From Chondrus crispus (taxonomy: Eukaryota > Rhodophyta > Florideophyceae > Gigartinales > Gigartinaceae): 64,000 nucleotides of DNA. Under the pieces are notes generated by a model that was given only the letters and a program-made list of their open reading frames with translations, was not told the origin of the DNA and ran no database searches. A program made the translations under genes and the position numbers. This document shows positions 29,577 through 39,599 of this stretch, piece after piece (within the stretch, counting starts at the first letter, position 1; every line of letters begins with the position of its first letter). The stretch lies in the NCBI RefSeq assembly GCF_000350225.1, contig NW_005179322.1, forward strand, positions 1-64,000, written 5' to 3'.

Positions 29577-30367
29577 TAAGGGCGGACAAAGAAGGACGTG
29601 GGACTCAAACACGCAACGGCATACTCCCGATCTGAAGGATCGCGTTCCATTGAATTCCAACAACCGTGAGAGCAAGGGTGCCATTTCAAGCTACTCATCT
29701 AGGATCGCCTGGTGTACTGAGACGTTATTCACAGCGATGGACTCAAACACGAGACCTATCGACGTGGACAAAGACTACACCATCAAGCCATCACTAGCTG
29801 TACACAGCGAGGACAGGATAGAAAACACCCGACATTTTCACGCAGATGGTGCTGACGCAATCACTACGTCGCAATACCCCTCTATCACATTCCATCGGGC
29901 GGCGAAGGCCTCCAAATGTTTCCCGTGGACCAGCCGAACCGGGATGCATTGTGTGTAGGATTGATTTTCGTCTTATCTGGAGCCATCTAGTGATGAGCCA
30001 TTCTCATTGTCCCTAATCGCGAGTTCTGATTGTGCGCACTCGGAGAACAGCCAATTTTCAGATGATTCTATTCTTTCCCGGGACGTCGTAAATAATTCTG
30101 AGATAATTGCATCGCACCATCGCGTCAATTTCAGTTCTTTTCTGACAATGCCGTCGCTCTCCAAAACTATTGACCAAGGCGTTTGGTCACGTGCGTTCTG
30201 TGAGCCAGCAGAGCTGTTTTCAGACGCACAAGGACATGCAATGCAGAACTCTTATGAGTTGCATGTGTCACCGTGCCATGCGATAATTGCCCGGAAAGGG
30301 CTGAACAAAGAAGTGATCTTATGCCAACTAATAATGATGAGAGGTGGACACCAGTAGGATTGGATAA
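29577..30367. other. No supported gene
   Basis: Open frames at 29530-29958 and 30007-30357 have no recognisable domain. The second could be the decayed N-terminal part of the transposon gene that follows. Confidence 0.4.
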
Positions 30368-33340
30368 ATGGAATTAAAATCCCCTTTCACTGACGTTATT
30401 GTTGAGTTGGACAATGTCAATAAAGTTTTGCACGACCACTACATTAAGGAAGGGATCTGCGTCTTGTCGAAGCTGAAGGATGAAATTCTGAATTTTATCC
30501 TTCAGCTTCGACTGAATCAGTCAAATCGTGAAAACAATGAACTTCCTACTGAATTATCAAATACTGTGGGCTCAACAACGGACTGCCTCAGATGTTTTCT
30601 CCCAAACGCTGTGCTTGAGATTGTTAGATCAAATGTCAACCGCGCTCTCATATCGCGGTCACGAAATTCTGTTTCCATAGAGGAGCTTACAGGTACTCTC
30701 ATCCTTCATGTGTTGGCGTCATCATATCGCCAATCTCCATCCACATCCCGCCACCCAAATAATAAGGACTTCTTTCAACAGCTTGGCATTTCTGCCAGGC
30801 GATACAGAGAGGTTTGGTCCGCGCTTTTGTGTACAACAAAACCACGTGAAGGAGTAGTGCACAATCATCAAACTTGGCACCATAAATATCGGAGGGGAAA
30901 CGATCTCGTATTGGATTTAGAGGAGAGCCTCTCTTGGGCGAACAGCCATCTAGTTTACGCTTCTGGTTCCTCCATAATTTCCCTTCACGACGACCAGTTA
31001 CGGCTGTCTTCGCGTGCGGTCGAGTCAATGACGTGTAGTATAACCCCCCCTGGGGCCTTTTTAGTTAGATTAGATCAACAACAGGATCCCGCACTGTAGA
31101 GCTCGACGCTCTACAGTACAACCGCGCGTGCACACGTGTACACCATGGGGACAAGGGACACGCGCATACACGTGCACACGTGTACCATGCGCGAACAAAG
31201 CGCGCACGCACCACGGGTAATACGTGTACTGTCAGCCTCGACATAGCTGACAATATTACAGTGCAGGCCGACCTGCACTACAGTAGCCCACTACAGTACC
31301 TCGGTACTGTAGTGTTATGATAGATTGTTTTGTATATTAAATATGGAGCGGACCGACGGCGGCGGAGGGGAACAAGCACGGACTTGTCCTCAACCGACCG
31401 CCAAGGTCAGTCCACCCAGCTTATTCTAACTACGCGCCTTCGCCTTCGCGCGCGTTAGGAGGAAGGGAGCGAGTAGGGGACACACGCGTGCGCGAGCGAG
31501 CCTAGATCCGCCTCCGCCCGTCAGCGCTGGTACGTTACCCAGCGCTGCTCCGGGGCGTCGAGGCGTAGATCGGCCCGCGCGTACGCTCGTCCCCGACCTT
31601 CCCGCTCTACCACACCGCTACCAGGGCCCGCTTCCCTGCCTCTTTAGCTGGTGCTTCACCCGTCTTCCCGTTCGAACGGGGTCTACAGGTTGAACTGCGC
31701 ATACACCTCCAGTCGTCTAGGGGTGTTTATGCTACATGACGGAGTTGCAAAGGTCTCACAATCCGAATAAGGCAGTTGAGCCGGTATGCAATGCCCTCTG
31801 TTCTGCCCTCAGCCCTTTTATAATTGCATCCCGCTACTTCCGCCCGAAAGAGACGCTTCTGGATATGTGGGCAAGGCTAGTACAGTTACTGAAAGGAAAC
31901 CCAACGAAGGGCTCCCTGAACTACATGGCTGATGCAATCTTCGCAGCAGACCGTGGCTGAAATTGTCGAGAAACAATCAAAATTTTAACGGACGATCTTG
32001 GTGGCACACTACTTGACACCCATAAAAGGTCGCTCGACTATCCATTCGTTTTCGGAGATGGTCCTATCCGGAAGCGACATAAATGATTAGTTGTCTCAGA
32101 GAAAGGCTGTCGCGCGATCTTCTCGGCGCCTCAAAAAATGTCAAAGGGCGGTCGTATGGTAGAGGCTGCAGTTTATCGCGAGTCATACTCAGGCAGAATT
32201 GCCACAATACACTCCAACACTCGCATGTTCGGTTCCTCAAAATATATCCTTGTTCCCAGCGACCGCTTTCGTCATGTGTACTACAAGGCACCGTCAACCA
32301 ACTGCAGATAGTTCATGATGAGAAACGTGAGATACTGAGGAACAGGCGAAGTCAGACTTCTGATCAAGTTTTCGAGCCTGACTTCCGAGGGAGGGCTCAC
32401 TGAGCTCCACTGAAAGTAGAGCAGCTCACTCTCTGGCAGAGCGAAGACCCGCGAGTGTCAGACCTAACTAACGCGCTTGCATCAACTAACAGGAGACCTT
32501 CTTCGAATAAGCGAAAGTCTGAACTTCAATCTCTCCTTAGAGATGCTATGGCTCAGATAGCCTCTGGTGAGCTTGTGATTCTCAATTTGACAAAAATTTC
32601 AGTGGGAGAGAAGCGCAAAAATTATCTCTGTTCTTTGGTGCAACAACTGAGGGTTACATCCTTGGAAGGCAGGATTATGAGACCATTAATATCCAAGTTA
32701 GGCATGAAAGAAGGCTCTGTCAACGAATGCGAGGGTTTAAAAGCGCTGCCAGCATTCATGAGCTCTGGTCATGATGTGTGGGTTTGCAAGAGCCCGGGCA
32801 TAAGTTGAAACGGTAATCAGGGGCTGGCCGGACTCATCTTTAGAATTCCCTACCCAATTCTGTTGTGTTTATATTTTCCGGACAGTATCCCATGGTCGGG
32901 GACAGTCCTGTCGCAATTGGATGCATAGCGCAGAAAATCTCTGGTTCCAAATTTGCGGATGTTGCGGCATTTGATATTAAGACGGTGACTGCCGTCACAG
33001 CAATTGAGGAAGCTACCGAAATCAAGGACGTGTATGGGAGCATAGTTGTTGCCGATTGCATTGGATGAAGTGCTGTAGCAGATCGAATCTACAGTGAATT
33101 GGTTCCAAATGGCTCTTATCGTATGCAGTGCATTCACCATGCGGCTGCTATCGATTCTAACACTGTTTTTTATGCGGTCGCCAAAGGTAGACGAGGAGCT
33201 GTCAGAGAGATCGTTTTCATTTGTGTCTTTCGTTTCTCACGGTCACTGCTGCACAACTATCTTTTCTGTCTCGACAGTATCCCCTCCACTGTATTCGCCA
33301 TCACATGGGGGCGAAAATATTTTAAACTCGAATACTGCAA
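30368..33340 (+). pseudogene. Decayed large DNA transposon gene: DDE-like core plus nuclease-like tail
   Basis: 30368-31028 reads as one frame ending in ISLHDDQLRLSSRAV. A solo Gypsy LTR interrupts it at 31034, and the same frame resumes at 31742 (ELQRSHNPNKAVEP) to FAADRG at 31958. It then continues with stops and frame changes through THKRSLDYPFVFGDGPI (about 32018-32070) and SEKGCRA (about 32096). The Asp of HDDQLR, the Asp of AADRG and the Glu of SEKGC could be a DDE triad; this is inference. A further segment (32880-33230) reads GDSPVAIGCIAQK, FDIKTVTAV and VPNGSYRMQCIHHAAAI, the pattern of a PD-(D/E)XK or YqaJ-like nuclease. I recall proteins with this order from oomycetes, annotated only as transposases. 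The superfamily is not assigned. Many breaks, old. Confidence 0.55.
31034..31736 (+). repeat. Solo Gypsy LTR with target duplication
   Basis: 703 bp from TGTAGTATAACC to GTTTATGCTACA, flanked by TGACG at 31029-31033 and 31737-31741. It belongs to the family of the LTRs at 39812, 46318 and 50538. It contains ACACGTGT palindromes, a stem-loop chain and a TATTAAATATGGAGCGG block. No internal Gypsy sequence is present, so it is the product of LTR-LTR recombination. Confidence 0.95.
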
Positions 33341-33427
33341 TATGAGCTCTCTGTCGTCTTCGTGCGACTTCAGAAACGGCTTTGAAGTGTTAGAAAAAGG
33401 CGGGAACCACCCCTCATTCATAGCTAC

Positions 33428-33477
33428 AAAATGATCCCGAGGTCCCACCGGTATTGGTAGGACCTCGGGATCATTTT
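33428..33477. repeat. Perfect 18-bp inverted repeat
   Basis: AAAATGATCCCGAGGTCC and its exact reverse complement flank a 14-base loop. It lies between the decayed DDE element and the PiggyBac copy and may be a terminal or terminator structure, or a small fold-back insertion. Confidence 0.95.
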
Positions 33478-33631
33478 TAGGGCTGTTCCCGAGACAGACT
33501 GCGCTCCCATCAAGACTGTGTATCGCCGTAGCAGCCACCAACGTCATGTGAGGTGGCGGCAAGTCTGATACTGACACAGAGAGCGGTGGTGAGGGCCTTG
33601 GCTCTGTTTAACTTCCCTTCCTGCCGATAGG

Positions 33632-35529
33632 GTGAACTCATCAAACTCAGACGCGTATGACGAAAGCAGCACCGATGACGATGTGCCTATCGCAGCTCTC
33701 TCACAGTGCATATATGTCTCCAAGCGTTTGCCTAAGATCCCCAAGGACGACAAAGACACGCATCCGTTTCCCGACCAGCTGCCTTCCTTCAATCCCCTTG
33801 TACTGGACAGCGCACGGTCTACCCCCCACGGGCGGCCAAATTTCTACCACTTTCGCAACATGTCTGAACACAAGCCGATACACGTCTTTAAAAAATTTAT
33901 TCCACAAACATGCTCAAGACAATCGCTACAAATACAAACGCATACGCGAAAGAAAAAGAAGCTGGGAAGGGAAGGAAGTGGAAGGACGTCATGTGGCGGG
34001 AAATACAGTGCGTGTTCGGTCTTTCGTTGTACATGGGAATACTTCAATGCCCAAGCATTGAGGACTATTGGGACGTCTCGGGACGAGGTCCAACGCACTC
34101 TGTCATGAAAGGCATGACACTGTTTCGCTTTCAACAAGTGAAAAGGTACATTCACATTTGTAACCCTGACTCTGATAATGGGAAAAACTACTTCTTTTCT
34201 GAACTAGAACCGCTTCTAAGTGAATTCATATCAGCATGCTCACGTTTGTGGTACCCAGCTTGTCACGTCAGCGTCGACGAGATGATGATAATGAACTATG
34301 GCAGGTGCGCAGAGGCAATTCGTATGCGAAACAAGCCCGTCGGATCTGGAGTTAGAATGTGGGCTCTGTGTGACACTGGATATATGATTACTGCTTTTCT
34401 ACATTCGAACCGCGATCGCTGGAGAGACTTTTTTGCGTACAAGGACCAACTTGTTCACTCGTCTGCAGTCGTTGCGCGCCTTGTAGAGGACCTCCCTCTA
34501 AGGGTGCCGTTCGCAAACACGGACAGTTGTCAACTGTACGCAGTGTCTATGGACAACCTCTTCGCAACGCCCAAGCTCTTTTCGCATTTGCAAACTTTCG
34601 ACATTGCAGCAGTTGGAACAGTGCGGTCCAACGCCACCAGATTTCCGAGGTGCCTCGCGGTGAGAGGAAAACAGGATAGGAAGTTAGACTGGAATACTCT
34701 TGGCGCGACCGTTTGCGAGAATGGGAAGGTGCTAGCTCTGACATGGATCGATAACGGAGCTGTGCAGATGTTAACAACACTCCATAATGTTGGGGAGGAA
34801 CATACTGTGGAAAGGACCCGCAAAAGGCCTCCTATTACGTCAACTAATAGACCGCGGGTGCGCAAAGTTTTTGGGGACAGCTGCACAAAAAAGCTGCCTA
34901 CTCCTTTAGTAGTGAATGATTGTAAATATGATATGGGCGGAGTAGACATTGCAGACCAGCGAAGAGCTGTGTACAATAGTCATTTGCAATCAATGCGGGT
35001 GTGGATACCAGTTTTATTCTGGATTTTTGATACCTCTTGCACCAATGCTTACAAACTGTTAGAGAAGCTGGAACAGACGTGGAAAGGGAAACATACGCAC
35101 GTTGTGTTGGAATTGGCGTGGTCGCTTGTAATTGAGGAAGTTATTGTCGACAATCAGGTCACACGGCCGCCCGAAGACAAGACCGAATCCGGCAAAGGTG
35201 CTGTTGTTGGAACTACGGCAAGCGGCTCTGCCGAAGCGGGAGGATATGTGAAGGCAAATGCCCGTGAAAGGCTTCACTTAAACCCTATGGACCGTCACTA
35301 TCCTGTGAAAGTGGGGCACAGTGCACGCCGCGATTGTTACAATTGTTGTCTGCAGGGAATGGAAGGCTCCAGTCGCGAACCGCGTAGAAAGACGCCATTT
35401 AAGTGCGCTATCTGTAGAGTTTTTGTGCATAGGAGAAGGTCGCAACTGTTTCCTAAACCTCCACAAGAATGCAATGAAATCCCATGCAGAAAAAGAAACC
35501 AAGGTTCTTTATGTAAAATCCAGCGATAA
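33632..35529 (+). pseudogene. PiggyBac transposase, nearly complete
   Basis: The N-terminal acidic segment (SNSDAYDESSTDDDVPIAAL) is in one frame from 33632. The main frame runs from 33910 for 539 codons, so one frame slip near 33905 (between FKKFIPQ and MLKTIATN) separates them. Catalytic Asp residues of the DDE_Tnp_1_7 fold are visible in HVSVDEMMI, YAVSMDNLFATP and GGVDIADQRR. The C-terminal cysteine-rich domain shows CYNCC and CAICRVFVH, which binds the terminal repeats in this family. PiggyBac elements cut and paste at TTAA without loss. The copy carries few visible defects and is the best preserved DNA transposase here, but its TTAA-bounded ends were not located. Confidence 0.85.
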
Positions 35530-35721
35530 ACACGATTCTGATGTTTTTCTGGATGGTAGCCAATAGGAATAGCGGAAAGTGGCATTGTAGGGTGCGGAGC
35601 AATCTGTCTTTCGTGGAGGTATGATAATGTAGTGTTTTTGAAAAAACAACTGGGCCATCTATGAAATTGTATTCGCCCCCGATGGGGGGCAAAATGGGGT
35701 ACAGCGGAGGGGATACACGCT

Positions 35722-36670
35722 TTGGCGTTTTCTTGGATTGGAGGCCCCGTGAGTGGAATCCCAAAGGAATATGATGCGCTATTGTCGGCTTCCTATGCGT
35801 CAGATACTGCTAGTTTTGTGTCCTACTACACTCTAAGCAAAGCACTTAGCCAGAGGGTCGCGAAGTCAGAACAGCCACTACCGGTAGCACGTATGATTAG
35901 ACCGACAGCTTCGGTATATTGGAACGCTTTAAAAGGCTGCGTCTATGAGTATTCGCCAGCTATGAAACGTTTATCAAGGACTAACGCATCGGAGAACCCA
36001 ATAGCTTGCATAGTGGGGCGTTTACGTGTTGGGCAAGTCAGTAATGCCGCAGTATCTCATCACCTATATCTCACAAACAGAAGAGGTTTGCTTGACTCGA
36101 GGAGTTTGAATAAGTGCCGCGAAGGATATAAGAAATCACCACACGGTGTCGCAGGGTGTGAAGCGTTTTCGCAGTTTTCGAGAGGACTGGCAAAATAATG
36201 GATTGAGTATAGGAAGACCGTCGCCCAGAGTAGATCGCAGAATACAGAAGACTCCATGGTTAGATGCCCACGACAAGCTAACTCGACGGACGGGACTGCA
36301 TGCCACATTCAAGCACGCTTCTCTCGTATTGTGGTGCAGAAGTTTAACAGCGACGCAGTGCGTCGCTGTTAAACTTACGTCAGACGTTCAAGAGTTAATG
36401 GCATTGACTCTTGAACGTCTGTCGGATTTAACGACACACAAAGCCGTGAAACGAAAACAGACGTACTGCGTGATGTGCTCTTGGTCCTACACTGTACGCC
36501 AAAACGGTAAGAACTATACGAAGAAGTCTGCATCCAAGAAGAGGAAGTGGTGCAATCGATGCCTTCAATCTTTTTGTTTAAGGTGTCGGAATGAGTTGCT
36601 TACGGAACGGACACTAAAGAGAGTTGAACTGAGTGCAGAGGACAGGACTGCATTTGAAGAGCATGTATGA
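35722..36670 (+). pseudogene. Second PiggyBac-like remnant, cysteine-rich C-terminal part
   Basis: The frame at 36146-36670 ends in a zinc-binding module, CVMCSWSYTVRQNGK, then KRKWCNRCLQSFCLRCRNE, as expected for the PiggyBac C-terminus. The preceding frame (35722-36198, MAFSWIGGPVSG) overlaps it in a different frame and may be the end of the catalytic part, with weak support (YEYSPAMKRLSRTNASENPI). The region contains two fold-back palindromes at 36340-36421, within the coding stretch. Confidence 0.5.
36340..36421. repeat. Two adjacent fold-back palindromes
   Basis: The first is AAGTTTAACAGCGACGCA with its exact reverse complement (36340-36357 and 36359-36376), with a single-base spacer. 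The second is CAGACGTTCAAGAGTTAATG with its reverse complement bearing one mismatch (36381-36400 and 36402-36421), again with a single-base spacer. Four bases separate the two. Confidence 0.95.
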
Positions 36671-37239
36671 ACCTCGGCGGGTGGACAGCTCCTACAGTGA
36701 AACGCAATAGTGTCATCTCAAAAAGTTAAATTGCCTAGGGCATTGCAAGGCCTGGTAGTTTCTAGCGTTTCCCCGTTTTCATACCATTGACTTCGCTTGC
36801 AAGTCAACTCTTGTTGTCGTCATTTCTATGGAGTGAGGATCTGGGTGGATGAGAAGCTAAACCCCGTCGCTTCCTCTCGAGTTTGGAATTCCTTGCTCTG
36901 CACCAGCACACTCCCACTATTTTCATAGTCGCATCTTGGGAGCAATGCATCGGTGCAGTGCTGATGGAGAAGTGCGTCTCCCGCAAGACTGTGAAGTAGC
37001 TGTATTGAATGGTAAGGGTTGAAACAACGTCAAAAACTAGGCCACCACGCGGAAAACAACTTTCAAAAAAGCATTAACAGCAAGGAGACCACAGCCTGAT
37101 TGCAAGACGATGACCCATCTAAACGCCACCACGAGAGCACTAGCACGAATAGCGCATGAGTGCCTCTTGCAAGGGACCTGAGAAAAGCGATACAATGCTT
37201 GGCCAGTGACATGGACGGATCCTGAAGCAAAAAGGCTTT
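36671..37239. other. No supported feature
   Basis: Moderately AT-rich sequence between the PiggyBac remnant and the glycosyltransferase relic. No gene or repeat was recognised. Confidence 0.4.
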
Positions 37240-37860
37240 AGATAATTTCCTTCACTGACAATACAACTCCTTGTTCATCCCCACAAGGTGCAGGTGGTGG
37301 AAAGAGCAGGCGGGCGGCGGCGGCGAACGGGACAGGAAACACGGAAGTGGGCTGGCAGAGGGCCCAGTCCTTCTCGAGCAGGAGGACGTGCGGGTGGTTG
37401 TCGAACGCGACGACGCAGCTGATGGCCAAGCCCAGCTAGAGGTTTTCAGGGGACGCGACGGCGTGCACGAGCCCGCGCCACGGAGGCGCGGCCGGTTCCA
37501 GCAGACGGGGGCGGAACTAGTCGGGCGTGCACACGCCGTTGAGGAAGGAGAGAACGTTCGCGACATGGGTTGGAAGTCCGTGGGCGCGCCACGACTGGAG
37601 GGTGTGCTGAAACGTGGTGTAATCGTCGTGGACGATCACGAAGATGGAGATGGCGGGCACGGCAACAGAGGAGGCGGGGCCCACGGCTCAGGGCGCAGTG
37701 GGGGAGGGCTAGCGGAAACGTGCGATGGGGGCCCAGGTAACGCGCACGCCCGGCACAGCAACAGGATGACGATGAGCGGGAGCATGGCGAGGAAGAAGAG
37801 GATGCGGCGAGCCGCCGCGGGGGATACGGGGCGGCGGGCGAAGCGCTATGTCGAGCCTCG
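37240..37860 (-). pseudogene. Broken GT2-like glycosyltransferase gene
   Basis: On the minus strand a signal-anchor-like segment (RILFFLAMLPLIVILLLCRA) comes first. In another frame follows a glycosyltransferase-like start, AISIFVIVHDDYTTFQHTLQ, then SWRAHGLPTHVANVLSFLNG. The same frame continues past a TAG to GLVHAVASPENL, past a second TAG to LGLAISCVVAFDNHPHVLLL and EKDWALC, and stops near 37240. A nucleotide-sugar-binding first strand, the TL.SWR..GL block and a HP.VL.LEKDW block are the pattern of GT2-like enzymes in algae. One frame slip, two in-frame TAG codons and a missing C-terminal half make it a relic. GC content is clearly higher than in the surroundings. Confidence 0.5.
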
Positions 37861-38337
37861 ATGGGAGCTCTGTAGAAACTAAACAGTTCGACGTTATACG
37901 AACAGTTTGCATGCCGGCTACACAGAACGACAAAGCTAGAACGGAGAGCTCACAGACGTACCGTGAGAGCGATCCATATGACTGCGATTGAGAGACTCTA
38001 AAATATCAGGGGTTGGGCCCAGTGGCTGTGAGCGCTATCCTCTAGTGAGAGTCCCCGAGGGCGTTTAATGAGACATCTTTAGAGAGTGGGGCGGGGTAGC
38101 TGTGAGCGCTCTCTTACAATGAGAGTGCTCAAAACGAGCTTACAGATCCAGTCAGACCAACTTTTGGTCTCATTCGAGCACAGGGCTAATTCAAATTAAG
38201 CTTTTCAGATATAGAACATGGCAAATATTACACGTTGCGGATATTCAGTTGCTGCATGTGACTATTGATTGTGAAATGTGATCAAATGGTGAAATCGTTT
38301 CCGAAACTCCTCGCCCGCACAGCAGACACACGTAGAT
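37861..38337. other. Repeat-containing spacer
   Basis: It contains two imperfect copies of a block with GCTGTGAGCGCT and a following GAGAGT (about 38024 and 38098). The second includes the hairpin GAGCGCTCTC / GAGAGTGCTC with one mismatch. No gene is seen. Confidence 0.4.
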
Positions 38338-39347
38338 ATGAATTGGCTCGAATGGGGCTCACCGCAACGCCTACTGCACCACGTTTATAGATTACACGAC
38401 AAAAACTGGAAGCCAAACTCACACTACCCCCCCACTCATCAGACATTCTCTTCCTCTTCCTATCCCTCTCCCCTCATGGCTCAAAGTAACTCGCCGTCGC
38501 CCATCCCCAATGACAACTCCAACTCATCTCCATCTCACTATTTTCCATCTACAACCTCCGTTGGAAATCAGCTCCATTCTGCGGAAGTCGATCTCGCAGC
38601 CAAGGGCAAGGCCCGACGCATACCTACGTTCACGCCAAACGATGACCTCATCAGCGTCCGAGAGGTTAGCGCTGCACAGGCCCATATTGCGAAATACGGG
38701 GAGGTGCAGATGAGCTTTGACAAGGCCGCTGAGCGCGCGAATCAGAATCCGAATTTGAGTGCGAAGGTAACGTGCAAGCGTCTATAAGTTCGATTCAAGA
38801 AGCTCATGGACTCGTTTCAACGCAAGGACAACTGGGAGAGGCGAATTTCCGGGATCGGAGGAGAAGTCGGCGAGCTGGATGAGCTTCTGGGAGCAATGAT
38901 AGAGGCAGAGAAGGACTTAAAGAAGAACAAGGATGAGAGCGGAGTGGCTCGGGAAGAGAGAGAGGAACGAAAGGAGCAAGTCGGACGCGCTCTTGTAGCG
39001 AAATCCTTAGCTCAACGTGATCTGGAATTGCGAGCCGTAGTGGTTAGGACAACGGGGACAGTGAGGAGATGGGATTCACGCGTGGAAAAGGAACGGGGAA
39101 GCGCAGGAGACTCGACGCCGAAGGGGACAGTCGTCTGTATGGCCTTGGCGAGTCCTTGAAAGAGTCTGGCATGGCGCGCATAGCTGTAGAGCGTCAACGG
39201 CTGGCTTTGGACCGCAAAAGAATGGAAATGGGGCGCGCGGAGCGCGCGAAAGAGCGCGAATTGAGATGTGAGGAGTGCGCGACGCACGACAGACTTGAAT
39301 TTGAGAAGTTCCGTCTCATGATGGAGACGTTCGGGGGAAAGAAATAG
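38338..39347 (+). pseudogene. Myb/SANT-like DNA-binding protein of a PIF/Harbinger element
   Basis: The likely start is MAQSNSPSP at 38476, after an open upstream stretch. A trihelix/Myb-like domain runs from DLISVREVSAAQAHIAKYGE to VTCKRL, is interrupted by one in-frame TAA at about 38785, and continues in the same frame with VRFKKLMDSFQRKDNWERRI and GIGGEVGELDELL. A coiled-coil-like, Glu/Arg/Lys-rich part follows. The frame slips near 39070-39150 into SRLYGLGESLKES, then a basic helical tail ending FRLMMETFGGKK at 39347. PIF/Harbinger transposons typically encode such a protein beside the transposase to help nuclear import and DNA binding. The transposase gene lies convergently at 39600-41310. 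Confidence 0.6.
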
Positions 39348-39599
39348 AGCGGTGGGGCGCTCGGAAAGGGCTATTTTACGTGTTGTGTGACTCTGAGGAG
39401 GCACGACAGGCCATTACAGGTCTGATGTGGCTCTGGCGGCCCTGCGGGCCCTTCGCATCTCGTCCCTCGTAAGCTCGGGACTCGGCTCTGTCGTGCGCGG
39501 ACTTTGCTCCTCGCCCTACAGGCCCGCAGGGTGAGCCACACCCTTGTTGAGGTACTCGTCGAGTCGAGTGTGTGTGGCAAGCATCGGAAGTACTAGGAG

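Noticed and set aside
29530-29958. 142-codon plus-strand frame
   Set aside because: It starts within the 19-bp tandem repeat and has no recognisable domain or sensible composition.
33094-33345. Small plus-strand frame with membrane-like segments
   Set aside because: It is a shadow of the nuclease-like segment of the decayed DDE element in the neighbouring frame.
37271-37882. 203-codon plus-strand frame
   Set aside because: It lies antisense to the glycosyltransferase relic, whose minus-strand motifs are specific; the plus-strand product is Gly/Arg/Glu-rich without a domain.
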